Translations under genes and position numbers: made by a program
In this document: in pieces, positions 8,097-17,375 of the stretch
Layout: the number at the start of each line of letters is the position of its first letter
Position numbering within the stretch: position 1 is the first letter of the stretch
NCBI RefSeq assembly: GCF_018388465.1
Contig: NZ_CP074404.1
Coordinates: forward strand, 3,286,001 to 3,350,000
Origin: Cellulomonas fengjieae
GTDB lineage: Bacteria > Actinomycetota > Actinomycetes > Actinomycetales > Cellulomonadaceae
Length of the DNA: 64,000 bases
Direction: 5' to 3'
Notes under the pieces: generated by a model
What the model saw: the letters and a program-made list of their open reading frames with translations, nothing else
Told to the model about the DNA's origin: nothing
Database searches by the model: none

Positions 8097-9223
8097 CGCG
8101 GCCGCACGAGGTCGAGCTCCAGCCACCGCGCGAGGTCGTCCAGCTCGCGGTCGACGGCTACCCGCACCGCCGGGTCCCATGGCTCGTCCTCGTGCACCGC
8201 GTGGACCCGCAGCACGCCTGCCCTGACGTCCGAGGTGGCGTCGAGCTTGCCCACCAGCCGGTCGCCCACCAGGACCGGGAGGGCGTAGTAGCCCCAGCGC
8301 CGCTTCGCAGCGGGCTTGTACATCTCGATGATGTAGTCGAACTCGAAGATGTCCGCCATGCGCTTGCGGTCGTGCAGCAGCAGGTCGAACGGCGAGAGCA
8401 GCGCTGCACGCCCCTCGAACGGGGCGTCGAGCAGCGCGGGATCGACGCGCCACTCGCCCCGCACCCCGTCGACGACCGCGGGTTCGCCGGCGGGCCCGAC
8501 GTCGACGGGCTCGACCGGCTGCTCGGGTCCGCGCGGCCGCGCGATGCCCAGGGCCGCCAGCCGTCGCGCGTCGCGAACCCGGTAGGCCTCCGCCAACGGG
8601 ACGGGCGGGCCGGGCGGGTAGACCCGCTCCGCCAGGTCCCAGAGCCGCGCGCGACCCGTGCCACCGGCCGCCGCGACGTCACCCATCTGCACCATCAGGC
8701 TCAGCAGCATGGTGACGTTGCGGTTGTTGTTCCACCCGGTCGACCTCCACGGCCGCACGCAGGTGTCGGGGAGCTCGCTGAGGGGCAGCGGGCCGTCGGA
8801 GCGCAGCAGCTCGAGGATGTCCTGGCGGCAGCCCTCGTTGTCGGTGACCCACTGGCGGTGGGCCCGCTGCCAGTCCTTCAACCGGTCATCGGGGCCCGGC
8901 CAGACGGCCATCTCCGCCCGGTAGAGCGCCAGGTCCGCGGCCACCCGCAGCGTCCCGCGGTACTCGAGGATGCTCTGCTCGTCGAGCGCGTCCGCGAGGT
9001 CGCGTGGCTCGTACGCGGACCCGAGCCGGCTCCAGAGCACCAGGTCCGCGCTGGGCGCCACCGCCGCGGTCGGATCGAGCAGCAGCAGCCAGAGGTCGTG
9101 CACCGTCTCGTGCAGGTCGGTCGGCCGGTCCGCGGTCAGACGCTGCGCGCGCACGGCCACCCGACGGGCGTCGGCACGGGACAGCTCGTGGACCTTCATG
9201 ATGCGGAGCGTAGGGCGGGTCAC
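8093..9223 (-). CDS. Winged-helix DNA glycosylase-like protein (YcaQ/AlkX family)
   Basis: 376 residues. Matches the YcaQ-type winged-helix family (DUF1006/HTH_42), some members of which unhook interstrand DNA cross-links. Seen: the N-terminal MKVHELSRADARRVAVRAQRL-like segment, SILEYRG near residue 85, a central winged helix, and the FDLLLHDRKRM...FEFDYIIEMYKPAAKR core. The start is the GTG at 9223 because a strong GAGGAGG sits seven bases upstream; an ATG at 9199 (MKVHEL) has no such site, and the TTG at 9227 is too close. It is divergent from the ABC exporter and not obviously linked to sugar use. Confidence 0.82.
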   Translation of the reverse strand: MTRPTLRIMKVHELSRADARRVAVRAQRLTADRPTDLHETVHDLWLLLLDPTAAVAPSADLVLWSRLGSAYEPRDLADALDEQSILEYRGTLRVAADLALYRAEMAVWPGPDDRLKDWQRAHRQWVTDNEGCRQDILELLRSDGPLPLSELPDTCVRPWRSTGWNNNRNVTMLLSLMVQMGDVAAAGGTGRARLWDLAERVYPPGPPVPLAEAYRVRDARRLAALGIARPRGPEQPVEPVDVGPAGEPAVVDGVRGEWRVDPALLDAPFEGRAALLSPFDLLLHDRKRMADIFEFDYIIEMYKPAAKRRWGYYALPVLVGDRLVGKLDATSDVRAGVLRVHAVHEDEPWDPAVRVAVDRELDDLARWLELDLVRPR

Positions 9224-9258
9224 TGACAAACCTCCTCGGCGCCGACAGGATGGGCGCC

Positions 9259-10194
9259 ATGAGCGCGCTGACCCTCGACTCCCTGAACAAGAGCTACGGC
9301 GACCTGCGGGCGCTGCGGGACCTGTCGATGGAGGTCCCCGCCGGGGAGATCGTCGGCTTCGTCGGGTCCAACGGCGCCGGGAAGTCGACGGCGATGCGGA
9401 TCGTGCTCGGGGTGCTCGAGGCGGACTCGGGGCAGGTGCGCTGGGGCGGTGCGCCCGTCGACCTGGCCGTGCGCCGCCGGATCGGCTACATGCCCGAGGA
9501 GCGCGGCCTCTACCCGCGCATGAAGGTGAGCGACCAGCTGGTCTACCTGGCGCGGCTGCACGGGCTCGACACCGCGTCGGCCAGGGCCGCGATGGAGCAG
9601 TGGACCGAGGCCCTCGGCATCGCCGACCGCCGCGGCGACGAGATCCTCAAGCTGTCGCTGGGCAACCAGCAGCGCGTCCAGCTCGCCGCGGCGCTCGTGC
9701 ACTCCCCCGAGATCCTGGTGCTCGACGAGCCGTTCTCGGGCCTGGACCCGGTGGCCGTCGACGTCATGAGCGGGGTGCTGCGGGCCCAGGCCGACGCCGG
9801 CGTCCCCGTCCTGTTCTCGTCGCACCAGCTCGAGCTCGTGGAGTCGCTGTGCGACCGGGTCGGGATCATCAAGAGCGGGGCGATGGTGAAGTTCGGCCGG
9901 ATCGAGGAACTGCGCCGGACCGACGACCGACGATGGGTGGTCGACGGCCCGCCGCCGCAGTCGTGGGTCTCCGCGGTCCCGTCGGCGCACGTGGTGTCCA
10001 CGGACGGGCGACGGTCCGTCGTCGAGGTGCGCGGCGCGTCCGCCGACACGGTCGACCAGGACCTGCTGCGCTCGGCGATGGCCGCAGGCCCGGTGCACGA
10101 GTTCAGCCTGCTGCGGCCGTCGCTGACCGAGCTCTACCGGCACGTCGTGACCACCGACTCCGTCGCGACCGCGCGAGAGACGGTGTCCGCATGA
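9259..10194 (+). CDS. ABC-2 type exporter, ATP-binding subunit
   Basis: 311 residues. Walker A GSNGAGKST near residue 38, a signature written LSLGNQQR near 134 (canonical LSGGQ altered to LSLGNQ), and Walker B ILVLDEP near 155, then a C-terminal DUF4162-like tail after residue 215. This matches NatA-type ATPases of ABC-2 exporters. The ATG at 9259 is preferred over 9250 because of the AGGATGG spacing. It overlaps the permease gene as ATGA, so the two form one operon and one complex in the cell membrane. Substrate unknown. Confidence 0.9.
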   Translation: MSALTLDSLNKSYGDLRALRDLSMEVPAGEIVGFVGSNGAGKSTAMRIVLGVLEADSGQVRWGGAPVDLAVRRRIGYMPEERGLYPRMKVSDQLVYLARLHGLDTASARAAMEQWTEALGIADRRGDEILKLSLGNQQRVQLAAALVHSPEILVLDEPFSGLDPVAVDVMSGVLRAQADAGVPVLFSSHQLELVESLCDRVGIIKSGAMVKFGRIEELRRTDDRRWVVDGPPPQSWVSAVPSAHVVSTDGRRSVVEVRGASADTVDQDLLRSAMAAGPVHEFSLLRPSLTELYRHVVTTDSVATARETVSA

Positions 10195-11402
10195 GCCCCC
10201 GGCCGACCCTCGTCGAGATCTCCAGCGGCGCTGCCGTGCGCCTGGTCGCGGGGCGCGAGATCAGCACGCGCATCCGGTCCAAGGCGTTCGTCTGGACCAC
10301 GGTCGCGCTCGTCGCCGCCGTGGTGCTGGGCGGGCTCCTGCTCAACGTCATCGGGTCGCAGGCCGACACCGCGCAGCAGGTCGGGGTCACGCCCGACGCG
10401 TCGGGGATCTCCGAGCAGCTGGTCACCCTCGGGTCGGTCACCGGCACGACGATCGAGACGCGCGAGGTGTCCCCCGAGGAGGCCGAGGAGCTGCTGGTGG
10501 ACGGCACGCTCGGCGCCGTCGTCACGGGAACCGACCCCCTGACGGTCACGGTGCACACCGCGCTGCCCGAGTCCCTCACGCCCGTGCTGGCCACGCTCGC
10601 GCAGCAGGAGGCGCTCGCGTCGGCGGTGACGGAGCTCGGCGGCGACCCGGGCGACGTCGGCCGGGAGATCGCGCAGGCGTCGGCTGACGTCACCGCGCTG
10701 GAGCCCGAGCCGGAGCGCGACTCCGGTCAGATCGCCGCCGGCACCGTCGCGGGGATCCTGCTGTTCATCTCCCTGATGACCGCGGGCCAGCTGGTCGCGC
10801 AGGGCGTCGTCGAGGAGAAGTCGAGCCGCGTGGTCGAGCTGCTGCTGGCGACCGTGCGGCCGTGGCAGCTCATGGCCGGCAAGGTCCTGGGCATCGGCGT
10901 CATCGGTCTGGCGCAGGTGGTGCTCGTGGTGGGCTCGGGGGCGGCGACCGCGGCCGCGTTCGGACTCGTCGACGCCAGCTCGATCGACCTCGGCGCCACC
11001 GCACTGTGGGTGGTCGTGTGGTTCGTCGTCGGCTTCACGATGTACGCGCTCGCGCTGGCCGCACTGGCCGCGCTGGTGTCCCGGCAGGAGGACGTCGGCT
11101 CGGTGACCGCGCCGATCATCACCGTGATGATGATCCCGTACATCGTGGGCATCAGCATCGCGCCCTGGGACCCGACGAACCCCCTCGTGGTGTGGCTGAG
11201 CTACCTCCCGTTCTGCGCGCCGCTGCTGATGCCGATGCGGATCGCGCTCGGCGAGGTCCTGCCCTGGGAGATCGCTCTGTCCCTCGGGCTGTCGGTCGCC
11301 CTCATCCCGGTCCTGGTCTGGCTGGCCGGTCGCATCTACTCCAACGCGGTGCTGCGCAGCGGTGGCCGGATCAAGCTGAAGGACGCGTTCGTCGGGGCCT
11401 AG
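10191..11402 (+). CDS. ABC-2 type exporter, permease subunit (NatB-like)
   Basis: 403 residues. One membrane helix near residues 33-55 (after KAFVWTT), a large extracytoplasmic region (about 56-180) rich in Asp/Glu/Thr, and five C-terminal helices with the EEKSSRVVELLLATVRPWQLMAGK-type cytoplasmic coupling segment near 200. This layout is that of NatB/ABC-2 exporters for sodium or drugs; the family is clear but the substrate is not. Follows the ATPase with a four-base overlap. Confidence 0.88.
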   Translation: MSPRPTLVEISSGAAVRLVAGREISTRIRSKAFVWTTVALVAAVVLGGLLLNVIGSQADTAQQVGVTPDASGISEQLVTLGSVTGTTIETREVSPEEAEELLVDGTLGAVVTGTDPLTVTVHTALPESLTPVLATLAQQEALASAVTELGGDPGDVGREIAQASADVTALEPEPERDSGQIAAGTVAGILLFISLMTAGQLVAQGVVEEKSSRVVELLLATVRPWQLMAGKVLGIGVIGLAQVVLVVGSGAATAAAFGLVDASSIDLGATALWVVVWFVVGFTMYALALAALAALVSRQEDVGSVTAPIITVMMIPYIVGISIAPWDPTNPLVVWLSYLPFCAPLLMPMRIALGEVLPWEIALSLGLSVALIPVLVWLAGRIYSNAVLRSGGRIKLKDAFVGA

Positions 11403-11475
11403 ACCGGTGCCCCGGTCACACGGTTCGTGACGGCCGTCAGTCAGGGGTTGCATCTGGACGCATGTCCCGGAGAGG

Positions 11476-12132
11476 ATGCGCCCCGTGCCCGCGCCCTCGT
11501 TGCCCGACCTCGTCCAGCCGCTGCGCCCCTCGGGGATCCCCGCGGCCGCCGCAGTGCTGGCCGCGGCGCTCGCGGACGACCCCGGCTTCGTGCACCTCTT
11601 CCCCGTCCGCGCGCGGCGCGAGCGTGAGCTGCGCGCCATTTACCGGATGACCCTGTCCGACGCGGTCCGGTACGGGCACGTGTTCGTCACGCGGTTGCGC
11701 GGCGAGACCACCGGCGTGATCGCGCTGTACCCGCCCGGCGCGTACCCGATGACCCCCGTGCGCTGGTGGCGGCAGGGGTTGCGGATCGCACGCATCGCCG
11801 TGCGCACCCGGGAGCACAGCCTCGGCCTCATCAAGTTCGGCGACATGACGTCCGCCGGGGTGCCGTGCTCCGCCTGGTACATCGAGGCGCTCGGGGTGCG
11901 GCCCGACCTGCAGCGCGCGGGCCGCGGCAAGAAGCTGATGGCGACGGTGTTCTCCGTGATCGACGAGGTCGGCGGGCCGTCGTACCTCGAGACCACCAAG
12001 CCCGACAACGTCGTGTACTACGCGGCGCTCGGCTACGAGTCGGTCCGCGTCCCCGTGCCGATGGCCGGTGCGTCGGCGGACGGTCCCTGGATCTTCCCGA
12101 TGGGGCGGGAGCCTGTCAGCCCCTCGCTCTAG
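11476..12132 (+). CDS. GNAT-family N-acetyltransferase
   Basis: Up to 218 residues. The acetyl-CoA binding stretch is IEALGVRPDLQRAGRGKKLM (near 134-153), and LETTKPDNVVYYAALGYE is the typical C-terminal GNAT strand and loop. A GGAGAGG lies directly against the ATG at 11476, so the GTG at 11485, nine bases from that site, may be the true start. Substrate unknown. The gene stands alone between the exporter and a DUF6157 gene. Confidence 0.83.
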   Translation: MRPVPAPSLPDLVQPLRPSGIPAAAAVLAAALADDPGFVHLFPVRARRERELRAIYRMTLSDAVRYGHVFVTRLRGETTGVIALYPPGAYPMTPVRWWRQGLRIARIAVRTREHSLGLIKFGDMTSAGVPCSAWYIEALGVRPDLQRAGRGKKLMATVFSVIDEVGGPSYLETTKPDNVVYYAALGYESVRVPVPMAGASADGPWIFPMGREPVSPSL

Positions 12133-12143
12133 CGTGGGTCGGT

Positions 12144-12554
12144 ATGGAGAACGTCGACTACACGTCCACCTTCATCACCGTCGCACCGGACTTCGCCGGC
12201 ACGACCGCGAGGGAGCCGGTCGGGGCCACCGTCGCCGCGTCGACCTACGCCCTCATCGCCGCGTCGCCGTACGCGCTGCGGTCGTCCGACGTGATCTTCC
12301 GGGTCTGGGCCGACCGGCACGGCGTCCCGGCCGACTCGTCCGACGAGTGGTCGTCGTTCTACGCCACCTCGCGCGCGTGCCTGCGCTCCAGCGACCTGGG
12401 GAAGCGGTACGGCTGGGGGATCCATGCCGATGCCGACGGGCGCCTGGCGCTGTACCCGGTCGGGTCGCCCGACTACGACGCGCTGGCCGCCGGGACCGCG
12501 CCGGACGGGTCCGCCGTGACCGTGAAGGCGGCCATGCGCAGCTCGCGCCGCTAG
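12144..12554 (+). CDS. DUF6157 family protein
   Basis: 136 residues from the ATG at 12144. I recognise the DUF6157 pattern: YTSTFITVAPD at the start, SPYALRSSDVIFRVWADR in the middle, then CLRSSDLGKRYGWGIH and a final VKAMRSSRR. The function of the family is unknown; it is cytoplasmic, with no signal or membrane helix. It lies 11 bp after the acetyltransferase and may share its transcript. A longer open frame upstream is the acetyltransferase shadow. Confidence 0.82.
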   Translation: MENVDYTSTFITVAPDFAGTTAREPVGATVAASTYALIAASPYALRSSDVIFRVWADRHGVPADSSDEWSSFYATSRACLRSSDLGKRYGWGIHADADGRLALYPVGSPDYDALAAGTAPDGSAVTVKAAMRSSRR

Positions 12555-12594
12555 TGCGGTGATCCGGTGTCGGACGCGGCTGCGATCATGAGCC

Positions 12595-14238
12595 GTGTCC
12601 CTGCTGCTCCTCGTCGACGACCCGGCGCGCCCTGACGTCGTCGGGCTGCGGTCGCTGTCCGACGACGGCACGCTGCTGGACTCGTCGGAGGTCCCGACCG
12701 ACGCGCTGCCGGCCGTCGCGCGCGAGCGGGCCGACCGACCGCGCTGGGTCTGGGACGACACCGCCCGCCGGTACCCGCCGCTGCTGGCCGCGGGGGTGCG
12801 CGTCGAGCGGTGCCACGACCTGCGCCTGTGCCACGCGATCCTGCGCCGCAGCGTCTACACGCAGTCGTCGGCGCTCGCACAGGCGCCGCCCGGCCCGTGG
12901 GACGGTCCCCGCGACCCGGCCCCGGTCGAGGGCAGCCTGTTCGACGACGTGGGCCCCGCGGCGGTCGCCGACCCGCTCGAGGAGCTGCAGCTCCAGCTCG
13001 CGGCCGTGGCCGGTTCCGACGAGCCCGGCCGCCTGCGCCTGCTCCTCGCCGCGGAGTCGACGGGTGCCCTCATCGCCGCCGAGATGCACCACGGCGGGAT
13101 GCCGTGGAGCGTCGAGACCCACGACGCGTTGCTCACCGACCTGCTGGGTCCGCGGCGGAAGGGCGGCCGGCCGGCCAAGCTCGAAGCGCTCGCCGACGAG
13201 GTCCGCACCGCGCTCGGTCAGCCGGCGCTGAACCTCGACTCCCAGCCCGATCTGCTGCGCGGCCTGCGCTCGGCGGGCTGCGACGTGGAGTCGACGCGCA
13301 CGTGGGAGATCAAGGCGCTCGAGCATCCCGTCCGCGACCCGCTGCTCGCGTACAAGAAGCTCTCCCGCCTGCTCAGCGCCAACGGGTGGGCGTGGATGGA
13401 GGCGTGGGTCCACGACGGCCGGTTCCGGCCCGAGTACGTGCCCGGAGGCGTGGTCACCGGGCGCTGGGCCACCAGCGGCGGCGGGGCGCTGCAGCTGCCC
13501 GCGAGCATCCGCGGCGCGGTCCGTGCGGACCCCGGCTGGAAGCTGGTCGTCGCCGACGCCGCGCAGCTGGAGCCGCGGGTGCTGGCCGCGATGTCCGGCG
13601 ACGGCGCCATGGCCGCGGCCGGACGGCAGGCGGACCTGTACCAGGGCGTGGTCGACGCGGGGATCGTCGAGACGCGGTCGGAGGCCAAGTACGCGATGCT
13701 CGGCGCCATCTACGGCGCGACCACGGGCCCGTCGGCGGTCCTCATGCCGCGCCTGACCACGGCGTACCCGCGCGCGGTGGCCCTGGTCGAGGCCGCCGCG
13801 CGCGCGGGTGAGCGCGGCGACGTCGTCTCCACCTGGCTCGGCCGCACGTCCCCGCGCCCCGACGCGGCCTGGCAGGCCGAGCTCGCCGCCGCCTCGGCCG
13901 AGGGCGCGGGTGCCGACGACGTCCGGGCAGCCCGTCGGCGCGGACGCGACTGGGGCCGGTTCACGCGCAACTTCGTCGTCCAGGGCACCGCCGCCGAGTG
14001 GGCGCTGTGCTGGATGGCCGCACTTCGGCGCCGACTGCTCGCGGTCGACGGCCGGCCGCACCTGGTGTTCTTCCTGCACGACGAGGTCATGGTGCACTCG
14101 CCGGCCGCCGTGGCGGAGTCCGTCGCGGTCGCCGTGCACGAGTCCGCGGTCGAGGCGGGGCGGCTGCTGTTCGGGGAGACGCCCGTGGACTTCGCCCTCG
14201 ACGTCGTCGTGGCCGACAGCTACGACCAGGCGAAGTAG
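12595..14238 (+). CDS. Bifunctional 3'-5' exonuclease/DNA polymerase (PolA-like)
   Basis: 547 residues, the length of the short actinobacterial family-A polymerases that lack the 5' nuclease. The N-terminal 200 residues correspond to a degenerate exonuclease domain. Polymerase motif A is VADAAQLEPRVLA near residue 317, motif B is the O-helix-like RSEAKYAMLGAIYG near 361 (R, K and YG kept, Leu where Pol I has Phe/Tyr), and motif C is FFLHDEV near 492. These proteins are probably repair polymerases. Start is GTG with no strong ribosome binding site. Convergent with the next gene, 18 bp apart. Confidence 0.88.
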   Translation: MSLLLLVDDPARPDVVGLRSLSDDGTLLDSSEVPTDALPAVARERADRPRWVWDDTARRYPPLLAAGVRVERCHDLRLCHAILRRSVYTQSSALAQAPPGPWDGPRDPAPVEGSLFDDVGPAAVADPLEELQLQLAAVAGSDEPGRLRLLLAAESTGALIAAEMHHGGMPWSVETHDALLTDLLGPRRKGGRPAKLEALADEVRTALGQPALNLDSQPDLLRGLRSAGCDVESTRTWEIKALEHPVRDPLLAYKKLSRLLSANGWAWMEAWVHDGRFRPEYVPGGVVTGRWATSGGGALQLPASIRGAVRADPGWKLVVADAAQLEPRVLAAMSGDGAMAAAGRQADLYQGVVDAGIVETRSEAKYAMLGAIYGATTGPSAVLMPRLTTAYPRAVALVEAAARAGERGDVVSTWLGRTSPRPDAAWQAELAAASAEGAGADDVRAARRRGRDWGRFTRNFVVQGTAAEWALCWMAALRRRLLAVDGRPHLVFFLHDEVMVHSPAAVAESVAVAVHESAVEAGRLLFGETPVDFALDVVVADSYDQAK

Positions 14239-14256
14239 CTGCCCGCATCGTGTGGC

Positions 14257-15036
14257 TCAGCGCGGCGGGCGGCCGCCGACGGCCTCGGGCAGGGACTCAG
14301 CGAGCTGCTGCGTGTCCGGGTGCTGCGGGTCGCGCAGGAGGTCGCGGAGCGGACCCGACTCGACGATCCGCCCCTCGGCGAGGACGAGCACGCGGTCGGT
14401 CAGCCGGTCCAGCAGCCACACGTCGTGCGAGGCGACGAGCAGGCCGATGCCGTCGGCGCGCACGAGCGCGCGGATGTCGTCCGCGATCTCCTCACGCATC
14501 GACTGGTCGACGGCCGTCAGGGGCTCGTCGAGCAGCAGCAGGTCCGGCCGCGTCGCCAGGGCGAGCGCGATCGCGATGCGCTGGCGCTCGCCGCCGGACA
14601 GCGTGCCGACCCGGCGGGTCACGAAGCCGATCGGCAGACCGACGACGGCCAGCGCCGCCTCGACGTCGTTGTTCGTCGTGCGTCCGGCCCTCCGGGCCTC
14701 CTTGAACGCGTCGAGGATCGTCTGCTCGACGGTGCGCTGGCTGTCGACACCCGCGATGCCGTTCTGGTGCACGGTGCGCAGCCGGGCCTTGACCTCCTTG
14801 CGCCGGTGCCGGGGCGTCTTGCCGACGGGCACACCGTCGAGCGTCACGTGCCCCTGGTGCGCGCGCATGGCGCCGCCGAGGATCTCGACGAGCGTGGACT
14901 TGCCGACGCCCGACCGTCCGAGCAGGCCGATCGCGTCTCCGGAGCGCAGGGTCAGGTTGACACCCGCGAGGACGGGGGGGCCGCCATAGCCGGCGTGAAG
15001 GTCGGTGGCCTGCAGGACTGCGGGGGTAGCGCTCAT
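14257..15036 (-). CDS. ABC transporter ATP-binding protein (oligopeptide/nickel type), orphan
   Basis: 259 residues. Walker A GRSGVGKST near residue 40, signature LSGGERQR near 150, Walker B DLLLLDEP near 170, and the switch histidine in VASHD. Sequence style (LRTVHQNG, DPQHPDTQQL) resembles the DppF/NikE ATPases of peptide or nickel importers. No permease or binding protein is next to it, so it may serve a transporter elsewhere. A membrane protein gene lies 110 bp upstream on the same strand. Confidence 0.85.
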   Translation of the reverse strand: MSATPAVLQATDLHAGYGGPPVLAGVNLTLRSGDAIGLLGRSGVGKSTLVEILGGAMRAHQGHVTLDGVPVGKTPRHRRKEVKARLRTVHQNGIAGVDSQRTVEQTILDAFKEARRAGRTTNNDVEAALAVVGLPIGFVTRRVGTLSGGERQRIAIALALATRPDLLLLDEPLTAVDQSMREEIADDIRALVRADGIGLLVASHDVWLLDRLTDRVLVLAEGRIVESGPLRDLLRDPQHPDTQQLAESLPEAVGGRPPR

Positions 15037-15104
15037 GCCTGGTGCTCGTCTCTTCTGTTCAGGGACGCCGTCGCGACGCCGCTGATTCTCTTTAACGTGC
15101 GACC

Positions 15105-15124
15105 CCGCGGGATTGATCCTGCGG
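15105..15124 (-). terminator. Possible terminator hairpin
   Basis: Eight-base stem (CCGCGGGA with TCCTGCGG, one G-T pair) and a four-base loop, 23 bp past the end of the membrane protein gene on the minus strand and 69 bp before the ABC ATPase start. No T-run, so only suggestive. Confidence 0.35.
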
Positions 15125-15146
15125 CCGTGCGATGTCGCGGTCCGAG

Positions 15147-15659
15147 TCAGTGGCTGAGGAGGTACTTCAGCACGATGACCAGCAGGCCGAAGCCTGCCGC
15201 GAGGAGGCTCTCGCCCACGAGCGCCGCACCGCGCACCCCGGCGCGGTGGGCCGCGAGGGCAGCGACGGCGGCGAGCAGCGCGACCGTGAACCAGAGCGCC
15301 AGGAACGCCGCGTCGACGACCCCCAGGCCGAGGAGCCGACCGAGGGAGAAGACCGCGAGGACCGGCAGGCTGCCGAGCAGGACGCCGGTGTTGTTCCGCA
15401 GCGCGTGCTTCAGCCGGCTGCCCGAGCTGTGCTCGACGTCCTCGAACCGGCCGCCGATCGCGTCCGCGTACACGTGCGCGAGCCAGTAGGTGACCGACAC
15501 CAGCGCGGTGGCCAGCACCACGATGTCGCCGCTCTCCGCGCCCGCACTGGTGGCGGCGAGCACCACGCTCGAGACCAACGCTCCGTACAGGATCTCCGCA
15601 GGCCCCTTGTTCCGGACGAACCGGTCGACCCGCGAGAACCGCTGCCGCTCGAGGTTCAT
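15147..15659 (-). CDS. Small integral membrane protein, unknown function
   Basis: 170 residues with about five hydrophobic segments: near 24-42, 46-64 (with TYWLAHVYAD), 92-110, 113-135 and 148-167. I do not recognise a named family with certainty; YWLAHVYAD with a following Glu/Asp-rich loop occurs in small actinobacterial membrane proteins of unknown role. The start is the ATG at 15659. It lies between the orphan ATPase and the cupin gene, transcribed in the same direction as both but with gaps on each side. Confidence 0.72.
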   Translation of the reverse strand: MNLERQRFSRVDRFVRNKGPAEILYGALVSSVVLAATSAGAESGDIVVLATALVSVTYWLAHVYADAIGGRFEDVEHSSGSRLKHALRNNTGVLLGSLPVLAVFSLGRLLGLGVVDAAFLALWFTVALLAAVAALAAHRAGVRGAALVGESLLAAGFGLLVIVLKYLLSH

Positions 15660-15726
15660 CAGTCCTCCGTGGTCCGGCGCCGACTCCCATGGTGGCGCAC
15701 GCCGGCCCGGGCGCACACCGCCGGGC

Positions 15727-16461
15727 TCAGGGCGAGGTCGGCCAGGTCTGCAGCCGCCCGCACATCCCGTACCGCCGGGGAGGAGCGGCAGCCGCGGTCG
15801 CCGTGACCGATCCGCCGGCCAGGTGCGGTGCGACCCCGCGGATCAGACCCTCCAGCGCGGACGCCGTCGCCTGGGTCTGCGCGTAGACCGACCGCGTCCA
15901 GACGTCCTGCCAGTGCGGCACGAGCATCCGGACGAGCCGGGCCGCCGCGTCGTGCCACGGCCGGAGGGCCGCCGGGCCGAGCCGGTCGACCGCGGCGCCG
16001 AGCTCGGCGTACCCCTCGAGCGCCAGATCGCGCCGGCGCCGGGCGGCGGCGGCGATCTCGTCGTCGGACGCGCCGGACGCCGGGGTCGGCAGAGTGGCGG
16101 CCTCGCGGTAGGCGGCCGGGTCGGCGAGCACCGCCGAGGGGAAGGTGAGGACGGCGTCGCCGGCCTCGGGCAGGCCGGCGTTCGACATGAGGACGAGCAC
16201 CTCGAGGTCACCGTCGTTGACGGCGCGGTGCACGACGCCCGGCCCGAAGGACACGATCGTCCCGGGCGTCAGGGGGTGCACCGAGAACCCCGCGGGCCCG
16301 ATGGTGTGCACCGAGCCGGACCCGCCCAGGACGACGTAGGCCTCCGACGACGCGACGTGCAGGTGCGGCGACCCGCTGCCCGCGCGGCCCACGCCGTCGG
16401 GCGCCGGCCAGTCGTACACGCGCAGGTGGCTGACCGAGACGCCGCCGGGGAGTGCGCTCAT
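15727..16461 (-). CDS. Cupin-domain protein in the Gfo/Idh-DUF6807 operon
   Basis: 244 residues. Cupin fold at about 25-105: PHLHVASSEAYVVLGGSG is metal-binding motif 1, and PGVVHRAVNDGD is motif 2. The C-terminal half is helical, with a RRRRDLALEGY segment. It is the third gene of a tight operon (Gfo/Idh, DUF6807, cupin) joined by ATGA overlaps. It may bind or epimerise a sugar made by the other two proteins; that is inference. Confidence 0.82.
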   Translation of the reverse strand: MSALPGGVSVSHLRVYDWPAPDGVGRAGSGSPHLHVASSEAYVVLGGSGSVHTIGPAGFSVHPLTPGTIVSFGPGVVHRAVNDGDLEVLVLMSNAGLPEAGDAVLTFPSAVLADPAAYREAATLPTPASGASDDEIAAAARRRRDLALEGYAELGAAVDRLGPAALRPWHDAAARLVRMLVPHWQDVWTRSVYAQTQATASALEGLIRGVAPHLAGGSVTATAAAAPPRRYGMCGRLQTWPTSP

Positions 16462-17375
16462 CCGACAAGCATCGCCTCGGAGCCCAGCGCCGCCAACCGG
16501 GCGGCCGACGTGGGGTCGCTGGGCCCGTCGGCGACGACGACGGCGTACCGGAACCGGAGGCTGTCTCCGGGCGCGAACGGGACCTCCGTCGAGAAGAACG
16601 GGGCCGGGTTGAGGCAGCCGAACAGCTCGGAGCGGGCGAACCACTGCGGAGGGTGCCCGGGGTTGTCACCGGCGTCCACCATGACCACCGTCGACGCTCC
16701 CCCCGTCTCGTCGTGCTGCCCGACGAAGCCCATCCAGGGACCGCGCGTGCCACGGATCTCCTCGCCGCCGCGGAAGTCCGGCGCCAGGAGCGTCCCCCCG
16801 GTGAACGAGCGGGGACCGCGCCAGAACAGCCCGCCGTACCCGGCGTTCTCGCGGCCGCGCGTGGTGGGCGACCCGATCGTGAGGTCGACGGAGGACACGT
16901 TCGTCATCGTGGTGTCGAACGTGAGCACCCAGGCGTCGTCGCGACCGGCCGGGACGAGGAACCCGAGCGCCCGCTGCTCGTCGACCACGTGCGAGCCCGC
17001 CTGTGTGTGCCAGGCCAGGGCGTGGGCGACGTCGACGCGGTCGGACCCCACCGTCAGCGCGGTCAGCGCCACGTGGTCCATCGACCCGTCGTTCTCCAGC
17101 TGCACGTAGCCCTGACCGTGCACGTACGTGGGCCCGCCCCAGAAGTTGTGCTCGCCGACCACCGGGAGCGACCAGGCGATGCCCTTGTGCCACACGTGGT
17201 CGTGCGGCCGGAAGGCCGTGACGACGTCGCCCCCGCGCGTGCGGACCGGGTGCAGGTACGGGCGCGGGCTCTCCAGCTGCGCGTCGCCCGGCACGTAGAC
17301 GTACCGGGCGAGGGTGGTGCCGTCGGCGACGACGTCGATCGCGCGCCCGACGTCGTGCAGCGCGGACAGCGTCAT
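16458..17375 (-). CDS. DUF6807 (PmoA-type) protein, stand-alone
   Basis: 305 residues, matching the family once misnamed methane oxygenase PmoA, now DUF6807; it has nothing to do with methane oxidation. Family marks: RPYLHPVRT near residue 37, HDHVWHKG near 56, FWGGPTYV near 77, ENAGYGGLFWR near 178 and GPWMGFVGQHD near 212. No signal peptide. The conserved His clusters suggest a galactose-mutarotase-like beta sandwich that handles a sugar. It is joined by ATGA overlaps to a Gfo/Idh gene upstream and a cupin gene downstream. A homologous domain is fused to the LacI regulator at 32421-34364. Confidence 0.85.
   Translation of the reverse strand: MTLSALHDVGRAIDVVADGTTLARYVYVPGDAQLESPRPYLHPVRTRGGDVVTAFRPHDHVWHKGIAWSLPVVGEHNFWGGPTYVHGQGYVQLENDGSMDHVALTALTVGSDRVDVAHALAWHTQAGSHVVDEQRALGFLVPAGRDDAWVLTFDTTMTNVSSVDLTIGSPTTRGRENAGYGGLFWRGPRSFTGGTLLAPDFRGGEEIRGTRGPWMGFVGQHDETGGASTVVMVDAGDNPGHPPQWFARSELFGCLNPAPFFSTEVPFAPGDSLRFRYAVVVADGPSDPTSAARLAALGSEAMLVG

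Noticed and set aside
16458..17375. Methane monooxygenase subunit, as the name PmoA would suggest
   Set aside because: The protein is soluble, lacks the membrane helices of real PmoA and sits with sugar genes; the family name is a historical misannotation.
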